Assembly: GCA_001970955.1 (NCBI GenBank) | Contig: MPUH01000240.1 | Span: 1-64,000, forward strand | Direction of reading: 5' to 3' | DNA from: Stentor coeruleus | Taxonomy: Eukaryota; Ciliophora; Heterotrichea; Heterotrichida; Stentoridae | DNA length: 64,000 nt | Shown here: positions 37,006-49,600 of the stretch, in pieces | Layout: each line of letters starts with the position of its first letter | Numbering within the stretch: the first letter of the stretch is position 1 | The notes under the pieces: generated by a model | Told to the model about the DNA's origin: nothing | The model's database searches: none | The model's input: only the letters and a program-made list of their open reading frames with translations | Made by a program: the position numbers and the translations under genes

Positions 37006-37904
37006 GTTAGTAATTGCAATCATTCATTTTTCTAATAAGTGCAGTTAAATTATAAGCTATATGGGAATTTTTGTAGATACCCCTATTTTTAAGAACTAAT
37101 AGGGGGTTTATTCAAGATATATAAGTATCTTATTATTTTAAAATTGCTATAATCTATAGCTTGAGTGCTCTAGATGATTTTAGTTCTAATTCTATTATTC
37201 AAGATCATATTAATTTATGTGAGTTTTTTTGCTGAATTATTTTTGAAATGGTTGATCACACTAAATCAAAAGCAATTACTTTTTTATGAGATTTTGCATG
37301 ATAGCGATTGTTTGTCACTTAAAAAAATTGAATAAATAAATCGATTGATTGACTTTTGCTCTATCTATGGGCAAAAGTTCCATTTATGTATTAGGATTGA
37401 CACTACCGCATTCAAGTCATTTAACGGAAAAAAGTATAAAAATAACTTTATCGACTATTATGATAAAAGACAAAGGAAAAAACAACTATTTAGGCAGCTG
37501 AAGCAATTTTTTTTAATATATCAAAGTTTTACTATATTATTTTCCTCACTTATACTATTTAATTATGTTAATGATACTTAATAGTATTTTAGCGTTATGA
37601 TGAATTTTAATAAGATTTAAAGACATTAAGATCATATTTTATTAATAAATATTTACAGTAAAATGTACTCGAAGCATAAAATCCTGAGATTAAGATAAAA
37701 TAGGTATATATTACACAAAATATTATTCATAGCAGTTCATGAAAGATTTATAAGTATAATCACCAAAAAATCCATTAACATAATTCATATGATTGCATCA
37801 AGTGCTTTAATTAAAAATACTTCAAAAATGTAAAATTTGAGTTTAAGTGATGCATAGTCTATGTGTAAGTATATTAAATATGATAAAAGTTCTATAATTT
37901 ATAA
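37006..37904. other. 0.9-kb spacer, nothing recognised
   Basis: AT-rich spacer between the HMG-box gene and the RNF213-like fossil. A 78-codon frame at 37345-37581 has the composition of chance AT-rich sequence. Confidence 0.5.
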
Positions 37905-38940
37905 TATGGGAGGATCACTTAGGAAAGCTATAGTATACAAACCAGATAGAAAAATGCATGTAATCTTAGTGATAAATCTTCAAGATATTATCATTAAAAA
38001 CATGCATTTTAAGTTTAATCCCCTTGATGAAATTTTAGAACCTATTCAACTAAAAAGCCAGTTTGATCAGACACTAATATTTTTTAAGTTATCTCTAAGG
38101 CTAAAAGAAAGCTAATTCCCATTAAACTATAGCATTAGCATGATTTCAACGCAAGAAAATAAAGAATCTTCCGCACTAATGAAAATCAAATGCTTGAAGA
38201 GGATGATTTTGCATTAATCCTAGACTTTGTTAATCCATCAACAAATATTAAAGGAATAAATTTCCTACCTGTACAAAATCCTCAAATAATTCTTAAAAAC
38301 CTTACATCTATAATCGATGAGAAATACTGGACCTCTGATTTAATGATTTATTTTCTAAGAGTTTTTAGCCAAACTTTTACACAAACATTTGAATACACTG
38401 ACATCAGTGATGAAATATTTTGTTTACTTGAAAATTTTATTGAGAAAAATACTGATGATAAGTTATTTTGTGTTTTAATTTTAATAGCAGCTTTTCACGA
38501 TAAAGAAAGTTTTGCTAAAAATATTCACTTTAAAAACCCTGAAAAAATAGTATTAGATTTTGGAACAAATCTATTAGGAATAAAAGATTTTCTAAATGAT
38601 CGAAGTGCTGATTATGCATTTTTTATTGCCTGTGCTACTTATAATTGTTCAGAGAAAAGCAATATAGACAGGAAAATAGTTCTTTTACCATCAATAAATG
38701 CTGATGAAAATACTAAAAAAAGTTGCTTAGGTAGTTTTTTAGATGTTTAAACTTGCTAATGATACTATACCTAAAATTGAGATTGCTAAAACTTTGCAAA
38801 ATACATTAAATCCTTTTAATGAATCACTATTGTAATTTTGCTTGAAAATACTAAGAATGATATTTTTAGTTTCTTACAATATCTAGCAGGGTAATAATTC
38901 ACTTTTGAAAAGCATTACTATATTTTAGAAAGTTTTTAAC
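37905..38940 (+). pseudogene. Fossil N-terminus of an RNF213-like gene
   Basis: A decayed copy of the first roughly 320 codons of the RNF213-like gene at 55638, on the opposite strand. The matches are collinear: MGGSLRKAIVYKPDRKMHVI against MGGTIGKAISDEPTRKKRII, LRLKES-stop-FPLNYSIS against FTLKEIEFPLKYKIC, DDFALILDFVNP against DNFAIILDFANP, ENIPQII-type blocks (QNPQIILKNLTSI against ENPQIILKTILSL), MIYFLRVFSQTFTQ against MIYFFTVFNQTFTQ, and late remnants such as LNPFNESLL against LNHLNESLF. There is a stop in place of a Glu codon at about 38113, a frame change near 38180, and further stops after 38750. It ends without any AAA or RZ-finger part. It is a host-gene duplicate, inverted and truncated. 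Confidence 0.88.
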
Positions 38941-38984
38941 AAGATTCATTATAAAATTACTAAGTATTAATAATATCTATAAGG

Positions 38985-39338
38985 TTATCGCAATGGGAAG
39001 TGATCTAAAAAGATGTTTCTTGATACTGGGCGACTTTTAACCGGGAGCTGTGATGAACTAGGAGTCTTCCTTTCAATTGACGGAGTGACTATTGGTGATG
39101 GATTTAAATCATGTGTAGCTTTAACTATTTTTGAAGTCTTCATAGCACATTTCGTCAAAGTGAAATCCAATGAATTTTGTACTTGCATTCTTCTTTTCAT
39201 TCTACTTGAAAGTGAAGATGTATTTGTGGGAGACAAAGACTCCCTTAGAGAATTGTATATTTTTAGATTTGGAATAACTTTATCAAGTTCCCGAATCTCG
39301 CCAAAAATTTTCAAATTTTCCTTCGTAGGACTTTCCAT
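38985..39338 (-). CDS. Unrecognised 117-aa basic, Ser-rich protein
   Basis: Complete ORF with ATG (39338) and TAA. N-terminal half: KENLKIFGEIRELDKVIPNL and a Ser-rich stretch with an RMKRRMQVQ basic patch. C-terminal half: Pro/Ser-rich with several SP and TP sites (PSPIVTPSIERKTP), ending RNIFLDHFPLR. Probably disordered and phosphorylated. No family recognised. The opposite strand also has a 112-codon frame, but its composition (Phe and Val runs) is that of an antisense shadow. Confidence 0.6.
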   Translation of the reverse strand: MESPTKENLKIFGEIRELDKVIPNLKIYNSLRESLSPTNTSSLSSRMKRRMQVQNSLDFTLTKCAMKTSKIVKATHDLNPSPIVTPSIERKTPSSSQLPVKSRPVSRNIFLDHFPLR

Positions 39339-40662
39339 TTTTATTTTTTGAAATACTGAAGTAAGAAGAACTTCACCTTGGATTTTAGATATGAAAATTT
39401 TATTTTATTGTCTGATTTGATTATGTATGCATTTTTATAATGTGTGGAATAATAAAAATATAGAGTTTTATAATCGATATTTTTTATGTTAATTTGTAAA
39501 GGGAAAAAGTTATTGTTGATATTGGCTAATTAGGATAGTAGATAAATTTCTGATAGTTTTTATTTATTATAGTTTTTAAATAACATATATAATTTTAATA
39601 TAACATGATGTGCTTTTTTTGATGAGTTTTTATAATCACCAAACTCACATATTCATACTTTCAAGTTTCTATTCATATCATATAAGTTTTCTTCATCAAA
39701 AACTTTAACGATACATTAATAATCCATTTGTAAAATTAAAGAAATATCTTATTCCTCTATAACCATAAAAATCAAATTTCGTGCTAAATAAATAAGAACC
39801 CAGATAAAAAATTGATAATTCAAATTCGAATTTTTGATTTTATATACTTTGAAAGCCTACTATTAAATTTGCTTACAGAATAATAGTGTAAAATGAGTAC
39901 TCTAAAGCAACCTAATTTTTATATTTTTAATATCTAATTTTCTAATATTTAGGCAAAAACTTATTTACTTAATAATTTATTTTAGCAGTATTCCAATCTG
40001 CATACACAATCCATGATTTCAACTCTAAAGCTTAATTATCTAAGACATAAAAGTTTTAATTATCTGGCAAAGCAATTCATAAATCTTAAAGATATTACAA
40101 AATATTTTTTTTTGTAAGGCTTCACTCAGGGGTTCAATTATTAGATTATAGTGCGAAAATTTTACAATTGCCAGCTTTAGGGTATATCCAAAACTAAAAA
40201 ATCTGAATAACTGCTAAGAAAGCACTGAAGGAATTACTGAAAGCTGCTAAGGATTATAAAAAAACAATAATAAATCACTAACAATGAAGAGTTCATTCAT
40301 TATGAACGAAAAATTTTTTACTAACTAACTTTATAGTAAGTAAAAACTATAGATAAAACACTGAGCTTTTGTGCTCGTATATAGTGAAGTTAAATTACCA
40401 ATTTTTTGTATTGGCAAATGCAAAAATCCCTAATACTTTAATTTATAAAAGAACATACCTTGTCATTATGCACGTTATAATTCGGCCTAAAGTTTATTCG
40501 ATATTTTTAATTAAGTTTATTAGTACTTGATTTCTAACAAAATATAATACATTATTTACAAAAATCATTTTCTATTAAATTTGCCTATCTCTCAGCAAAT
40601 AAATAATAAATACTCTAAAACTTATCTTTAAAAATAATATCCCTATAAACACAAACTATCCT
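39339..40662. other. 1.3-kb spacer, nothing recognised
   Basis: AT-rich DNA downstream of the RNF213-like gene; no gene fragment, repeat or hairpin that I could support. Confidence 0.55.
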
Positions 40663-43600
40663 TTATAAATTATTAAGTCTTAATGCTTTTATCGTCTTGC
40701 TAAACAAATCATATATTTCGCAAATATTCCTAAATTCAAACTTCCTTGGAAACGGGAATTCTACCATAGAAATTTTTTCACAATTTTCTTCACTCCATAA
40801 AGAATAATACACAATATGTTTATGAATTGGCTCATCAGCCTGTATATCCAACGGAATTTTCCTAAGCATTAATCTCATAATAGCATTTTTCACATCTTTA
40901 ACTGAAGGTAAATTATCATTTTCATTACATTCATGATAAAAAGTTTCTATAAGCTTTTTGGATTCATCATCATTTTTAATAATATCTCTATATTTAACAG
41001 GTATTTCTTCTTTATAAAATTTGAAATATTTTTTTTCAACAATTTCATAAATCTCGATGATATTCACAATCTTAAAACTACTTAAATCATTTTCTTCAGA
41101 TAAAATTTGAGATATTGACTGGTCTTTAATATCATTTATTATCTCATATAAAAATAAATTTTCTATTGCTGCTTTATTTTTCATAGAGTCTATGATTTTT
41201 TCTATAGAAACTTTTAGATCTTCAATTAGTTTTTTATATTTCGATACATTTTTTTCAATGTTTTCAAAAAATATTTTCAAAGTCCTTTTGTTTTCAATAG
41301 TCAAAGGAACTTGTCTTATAGATTCCCTCATTTCTATTAAAATATCCCCTTCAGGCTTAATAAAAATTTCATTTTTATAAGTGCAGAACCTGAAATCCAA
41401 AATATTGAATATTTTTTTACCCCTAGCACAGTCTATAATAAAATCTTGCATTCCTTTAAAATCATAAGTTATAAGCTGGCCACTTCCATAATTCGGGTTG
41501 CAAATAGAAAATTCATTTATAAGCTGATCTTTTGTTTTTGGTATATTAACAATATCATATTTTTTAGCTAATTGAACTATATGCAAAGGTTGATTTTCTA
41601 TATCTTTTTCTTCAAGTATATGGTTTAAAAAATTATTCTGTGTTTCTGCTAAGGTTTTTAATACTGCTGCTAGTAATTTGCCTTCAGCTTCAGAGATTTC
41701 TATAAAAAAATTATTCAAACTTGAGTCTTCTTTATAGTCTAATTTTTCAGTAACTTCAAAACAATTATATCTTACAGGGAATTTTATGTTTTTCATAGCT
41801 GTAATAAAGGATTCGAAATGTTTTTGTATTTTATAGTCTTTTTTAAATAAGTCGCTTATTGATTTCTTATGAGCTTTTGACCTTGTAAATTTGTGGTTGT
41901 ATGCTTTTAACATGTAATTTGATAGCTTGATTATTGGGTAAAAGAAATTTAAACTTATGATGTTTTCATAGTCATTTAAGAAGTATGATAAGATTTTATA
42001 TTCTTGTTTATTTTTGAGCATTTGGAATTGTGAGAACATATCGTTTTCAGATGGGTTGGATATAATTCTAAACAAGAATGATGTAGGATCTTCTGGTTTA
42101 TCTTCTTCATTAATAAAAGATTCTAAATCAATTTTATCTTCTTTTTGGATATTTCTAAATTCTGTTATTCTAATATTCCGGTCTTTTGAAATAATTTTTT
42201 CCTCAGCATCATGCTCGAATGAATTTCTTATTTCTTTATCTTTAGGAATTTTTCTTTTATTTTCAGTCATTAACACTGGAAAATCACTTAATATTGACAT
42301 CAGCCATATGTAATCCAAATTAGTAGGAATAGGAAATAGTTGGTTATGATATACACTTGGTCCATTTTTAATAATCAAAGGCTTTTCATTTTTAATATTT
42401 TGTAAATTTTTTGCAAGAGCATTTTGATAACCTTGTCTCATTTTTGGGAAAATTACTGAGCATCCTGCAATTGTTACAGCTATAATAAATCTTAATATTT
42501 TAAATGAACTGCTTAGGGTCATTCTCCTTATTGAATTATCACAAACTAAATCAGTTAGTTTAAGTCCTGGACGTTGATCAGAACTATTTATTTTTTCATT
42601 AAGGTATTCCTTAGCTTCATTGTCACTCAAATTAACATGCCCAGGCCTTTCTATCATTTTATGACTCAACCCTCCTATTTCAAGTCCACAATTCTCACAT
42701 TTTCCTATCTGCATAGGCCCTCCACAATTTGTTACAATATACATACATCCACATGAGCATTTATTAAATGCTCCTTTAGAATAACTAGACATGAAAGTTT
42801 TCGGATTTAGATTGTCAAAGTTTTCTAAGAAAAATTTGAAATGTTGATACAAAATTTCCATTTCAGAGCCGGAACAGTATAGTTTTTCTATAAGACTTGG
42901 GTCTAAGCTTTTTGACTTTTCATCGAAAAATATTGACGATATCGGGTCGAAGTTATTCCTAAAAGCAAAAACTATTGTAAGAATAAAGCAGTAGTTGATT
43001 TTTTTCATTAAAGCAAGATTCCCATCATCAGAAGCTAAATAAAACGGACTATCTTTAGGGAAGTTAGTTATAAAGCATTTGATAAGACCCAAAATTTCTT
43101 TGCCAAGTGTTTTAAGAATCTTTTTTTCATATTTTTCATACCATTTTTCTATATACTCTAAACTTTTCTGAGCCTTATGCTTTATATAAACATGATTTAG
43201 AAAGTAAAGCAAAAAACCAAGAACATCATAAGGATTATCAGTTGGCAAAAGCTTGTCAAAATCAATAGACGGTTTTTCAAGTCTAAAATGCTCTAATTTC
43301 AAATATTTTTCATAAAATTCCATAGAATTTGCTACCATCGGTTTAGCTTCTAGCTTTAAATCATCATAATTGCATTCTATATTCATACTAACTGCAATCG
43401 GATCTGTTGTAAAGATTTCATTCAAAGTACAGTCATTGATAATTTTAACACATTTCAAATAATAAGTATTATAAGTATCAAGTAAATTGTTTGCAGTTAT
43501 AATTTTCTTAACAACCCTATCCTTAAATTTCTTAATACTTGGTCGATCAGTTTTATAAGCAATTTCATCTATAAAAACTCTTAAAAAAGCTAAATAAGTA

Positions 43601-46600
43601 ATCTGGACTAATGGTCTTTTTTTATTAATATTTGATATTTCATTGATAACATTATTAAACAAATTCTCTGATATCGTTTCAATTATTTGTTTTATATTCA
43701 TAGTAATAAAATCACTTAACAACACAGCAAAAACTGAATTTGTTTTCCTTCTAAGTTTAACATCCACATTATCAGCATATATATTTGATTTGAAGTAATT
43801 ATCAGGTATACATTTTGAAGTGAGTAATACATTAATTAAATCCATTTTCAATATCAATGCTTGGATAATTGTTCCTGAAAGTTTCCAAATATCATTTTCA
43901 TTAATATCATCAACAATTGTGTTTATAAATATCGGGGATTTTTGGATGATGTCAGAATAATATTGTGATTTTACACGTAATGCTTCAGGACTATTTGATT
44001 TTTTAATAAGTTTTATAAAGAAATCGATGGACCTCTCATTTGAAATCCCATGTGATTTTATTAAATTGACCATATCACTGAGATTTTTATCAGAAAGTTT
44101 TAATTCGAATGCTTTACTCCATAAATCAGCTATATCTCCACTGTCTATATTTAATAATTCAAAGTTTTTCAATATGTTTATTGAAGATGTTATGCCTTTA
44201 AGATTTTTAAAATACTCTTCGACACTTCCGAAAGTGTTAATTGTGCTACTGGTAGGGACTATAAAAAGACAAATTTCTTTAATAATTCCACAGATTTCTT
44301 TAGAAAAGTTAGACTTGATTTTTATCATATTTTTGTTTAAGAAATTACAATTTTTACCAATCATGAATATCCTGCACAAAGCTTGAAAGTAGAGTTTGTT
44401 TAATAATAAAGATGTGATTTTTTTATTTAACCCAGATTGTCCTATACCTAAAAACTCTAAGAAAGATATGGAGAACACGGAAAAAAATTCATCAATAGAA
44501 ACTTTTGAAAGGATTATTTTTGCGATGTCTTTAATAGCATGTTTTTTCATAAAATCATCATTGCATAGTTTGTTTTGTTCAAATAATATCGTTTTAGACA
44601 ACCTTTTATCAGAAAGTATAGTCTCAAGATCATATTCACTATTATCAAGTATAGCGCTTTTGAATAGTTGATCTAATATATCAAAAGCTGATAATATAAA
44701 AGGAATTTTTAGTTTTTTAATTCTGACAATTGGCATATTATTATTCACTACAGAACCTAATGACTGGAGTTTAAAAAAAATTTCAAAGTATTCTAAAATG
44801 TTTTGATTTGGATATATAAAAGAGTCCATAGCATTTTTCCTTTCAATTAAATTCAGCAATGATGTAAGTTCTTTAATGAAAAGTACTGTTATATAGTTGT
44901 CAATAATATCATTAATTGTGAGAGCTTTATCGTTCTGGGCTAATGAAAAAAATACTTTTTCAATCCAAAGCTTTCTTATACATGTTTTTTTTACAGTCAC
45001 TTTTATCTTTTCTATTAATATATTCCTCCGTTTTTCACTTGATGATATGATTTTAATGGCTTCATTTATATGATCATCTATATTCTTATCTGAATTTCTA
45101 TCAAAGTTCAACCCCCTAAATCCCTTTTTCAATAACACAAAAAAATCAGCTTCAGTATTTTTTATTGTCATAAATTCTTCAATCAAATCACAATCTTTTA
45201 GACTATAAAAATTTTCTGTTATCTTATGACTTTTACATAATAAATCTTCATACATTATAATATCCCACCCTTCAGGTAAAACACCAGGTAATATTTTTTC
45301 AGAATACCTAATAAGTCTTACAACTATTATTATTGGTTTAAGCATTTTTGCAGGATCACGAAGTTTGAAATCGTTAATAATCCAAAAAACGTCCCCCCAG
45401 AGTTTTTCTTCATATTCGAAATTTAACTCGAGTAAATATAATTCTTTGTCTGAGTTATTGAAATTATCAAGGTCCATTTTTACATCCTGTTCTACTTTAA
45501 AATGCTTGACTTTTTGGAAATGAATTCTTTTTTTAAGTGATTTTTTAATGTTTTTTTCAATATTTATGTTATCATAAGTTATAACAACAAGCTTGTTAGC
45601 ATTTTGTTCTGTGACTATATTTTCTATTTGCAACTCAAATCCAATATGATATTCTATCCATTTCTTTTTAATAAAATCTTTCATGTCATCAGCATGACCA
45701 CAAATATCAGAAAGTAAAAACAATTCAGTTGTCGAAGTTTTAATTAAAAATTCTAAGCACAAGTTAAAATTTTCATCATCATTATTTGTAACAAAACTAT
45801 AAATAAATACCAAATGTAATAGAAAACTTCTATCATAAACAGGGATAATAATTTTTTTAGGTGTAGTGATTTGTTTATCATTAACCGTTGTTAATTTTTT
45901 CATCCATTCTTCAATTCTATTAGCAATATCAATATGCGATTGGCTAATAAAATCCTCTGGTGTGATCATGTGTTTTTCAAATCGGTTTAGAAAAGGAGGG
46001 TCTACGTATTGGAGTTTTTCTTTAGAGTCTTCTATGAAAACAATAGCTTTAAAATTGTGATGTACTAAACATCGTGGGTTTAAATGAGCACCAAGACCTA
46101 CTCGGCAGTATTTTCTATCTTTGAATTTTGTGAAGTTTTGGTTAAAAAGATCATATAAGGAGGAGTATATAGCATCTGCATTGTGGAATAAAACAAAACT
46201 ACCTTTTTCCATGTATTGGACTATGTTACTTAAAAGATTAAAACAGTTTTTTTCTTCATAAGCAGCTTCAAAATTACTTCCTGTTATCATAGCATAGTCT
46301 TTTTCTATAAAATTACTGATAAAGCATCTGATTATAAGAGGAATCAGCTCTTTTTTGGTAATAATCATCAAATACCTTGAATTTTGTTCAGTAAGATTCT
46401 CTTTAATCAAAGATAACGTTTTTGGCATATTGTTCAGCTCTTTTTTAGATAGATTTGACTTTACAAAATCAGCTAAAAGTTTTTTTGTTTCAAAAATCCC
46501 CCCAAAATTCCTCTGTAAAGCATGGGCAATCACTGTTATATATTCTTTTCTTCGTTCTTTTTCATTTTTAATCCTCCCTTGGGTCATTTTTACTACACAA

Positions 46601-49600
46601 TAAAAATCCCTCAGTCCAAAGAAATCTTTAAAATAAGTTTCTTTTAATGATTGTTTAACTTTAAAATAAAACTGAGAAATTTTCTTCACTTCTGAAGTCA
46701 TATCTTTAATAGGCAAAGATTTACATATCATATTCCCAGTCTCTTCTATATCTTTTTCATTAGGATCAAATCTTGATAAATAAAGCGCCCTGTTCATTTT
46801 TGAAGCATCAAGTCGCCAATTTGATATTCCTATAAATGATGTTTTGATATTTTCATTTTCTAAAAGACTATGTAAAACTTTTAAAGGATTGTGTATTGAA
46901 ACTTCAGCAAGGCCGATTTCATCAAAAACTACAACAGAAAGTTGATTTTCGCTGAATTTTTCATTAGCCTTTTCAAAAACTTTGATTATTCCTTCTGATG
47001 TGCAAGTGTCTGATCCTTGGAAAAATACCATATAAAGATCAGGAAGAGTTTGGAAATAATCATCATATGAAGCTTGACCTTGAAGATTAGAAAAAATAAG
47101 TTGGACTGATAAAGATTTGCTGCATCCTGGTTTTCCACATAGAAAAACTGGGATTTTTACCATAAGGCAAGGAATTATAGCATAAATATTTTCTCTTAAA
47201 GCTTCATTTATAGCAATTTCATCAGATATTCTAAATCTTGAGATAATATTATATTGTTCTCTTTTTATAATAGTTTCTATTTCTATAAAGTTTTTGCCAA
47301 GGCAGTTTTCAATAATCTTTAAAACTTCTCGTCTATGTTCGATTGATGATAAACGCAAATAATAACAATGGGTTATCGATAAGACTAATGCTATAGACTC
47401 ACTATCATCAGACTCATTATATGGTTTAAATTTATGCTCGCTTAAGAATTTCAATGATAATTTTTTCATTCTAATGTTTTTCCTTTGAGATATTGATTCT
47501 TTAAACCAATTGAATAGTTTAACAAATCGTACAACATCTCTAAGACTTACACTACTTACATCATCAGCTTCTGAATAATATTTATGTATACAGCATATAA
47601 GTTTTGAATATTTCAAAGCAACTTTCCTACCAATCATATTCCTAATAATTAACTCAGCATAACTATACAACTCAGAATCCTGTAATGACCCAAAATCAGA
47701 CACAAATTCTATAATCTTATAAGGTAAAGGTTTGACAATATGCATCAACTGCGCAGAACTCTGTCTATATTTCAAACCTCTTTGTAATCCAACATCCTCT
47801 CTCATTTCAAATTGAACTGATTTTAACCTATAAGGATTACAAGCTGCAACAAATTTAACATTTTCTGGTATCTCTATTCCTTCAAACTTTTTTTCAATAA
47901 TAATATTAGATATCATTCCAACATAATCAGATGTATTAAACTCATCAAAAAATACCCAAAATCTTTTTTTAGGCTTTTTCAAACTTTCTTGTCTATATTT
48001 TAACACAACATTTTTTATATCCTCATATGTAGTCCCACTATGAATATTCATAAGTTCAAATGTTTCATTAAGGATATCTTTAATCAAAAATCTTATCAAT
48101 GAAGTTTTCCCACATCCAGTTTCACCCATTATAACAACAGGAATCCCAGAAAATGCTTTAGCTAAAATTAGGCACATTTTTACAAAATTGTCAGGGGTCA
48201 TAATGTAATTATTTAGATTTTTCCTTGATTTATACTTTTTATCAGCAAAACATAATATTTCTTTAATAAAATCTTCAGTATCGTTTGATGAATATTCTTT
48301 GAATATATATTGACTACCATTTTCTAAGAAATGTTGGATTGAGTATAAATCTTTTATTGGCTCAGGCACATCTCCTGGCTTTCTGTATATAACTAATTGT
48401 ACACCACTGTATGCGAATAAGATGACAAAATGATTTGCATCCTCCCATCTGATAGAGATTTTATATGCCTCTTCAAGTTGTTTTATGTAATTTTTGGAGT
48501 TCATGTTGGTTTCTGCTTTGATCTGGTCTGATCTTACACTTTCGATGCATTTTAGGGTGAATTCTTTAGATGAATCGAGCAAAGATTCGAATATCGTTGA
48601 CCTTAAATTTTCAAATTGTTTTTTGTGATTTCCAGACAATTGGTTTAGATGCTCATCGTAAGTTTCTTTCATAGTATAAGGCCATTTTTCAAAGTTTAGA
48701 ATTAAAAAACTCATAATTTTTATAAATGATTGGATTGTATAATGATTGATATTATTCAATTCTTTAAACTGATTTCTTATAATTTCATGAAATGAATCCT
48801 TTTTAGGCTCATCAAGTTTAAATTTGTTTAAATTCTTATTTTGGTAGTTGTATAAATACTTGCAGACTAAATTAAAATCGTCATTTGGTATAATTTCATG
48901 AAAAGAAAGATTGTTTATTTCAACTCTTCTTATATATTTTGAGATATGTGTTGACCTGTATAGTACATTCTGGAAACAGTTAGCAAATTCTATGTAAACT
49001 TGAGTTTTTTCATTTAAACAATAAACTTTTAAAGGCGTATAATATTGTCTGAAAAGAGCCAAGCTTGTAATGAACTCATTTACGATTTCCATATCATTAA
49101 CATGACTGATTTGGATTGATAATACAACAGGATGTTCATTTAAAGAGTCTAGAATTTTATTAAACACTTCATAGTTGATTATCCCTGAAATATTCAGTTC
49201 AATCAATTTCAAATTAAGATTTTGCCCTTGAGATATTATATAAGAACTTTTACCAAGCCCTGGCAATGATGAAATAATAACAAAAATGTCTTGGCAAAAT
49301 ATGTTTGTAAACTCGATTACTTGAGCATTTTCACATAGTTGATCTTCATTTAAAATATCAATTTTCTTATCATCATCATCATTGGTAATACTCATCAAAT
49401 TATCATAAATAATCGACTTCTGGTCTTTTGATATTAAAACTATCTTATAAGACAGCTTATAATCCTGTTTCAAAGCATTGGACAAATAATCATTAAAAGA
49501 TGTTTGATTTTCAAGTGACAGTTTTTCACAGTTGACTATAATAAATAATTTTACCTTTTTGCAATACAAAATACGACATAAAAATGAAAATAACTCAGGT

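Noticed and set aside
37345-37581. 78-codon plus-strand ORF
   Set aside because: Lys/Phe/Ile/Asn-rich composition expected from AT-rich DNA; no domain, no conserved neighbour relation and no GC shift.
39013-39351. 112-codon plus-strand frame
   Set aside because: It is antisense to the 117-aa minus-strand ORF, whose charged and SP/TP-rich composition is more protein-like.
40120-40180. tRNA-like GGTTCAATT box
   Set aside because: No matching A box or cloverleaf arms could be drawn around it.
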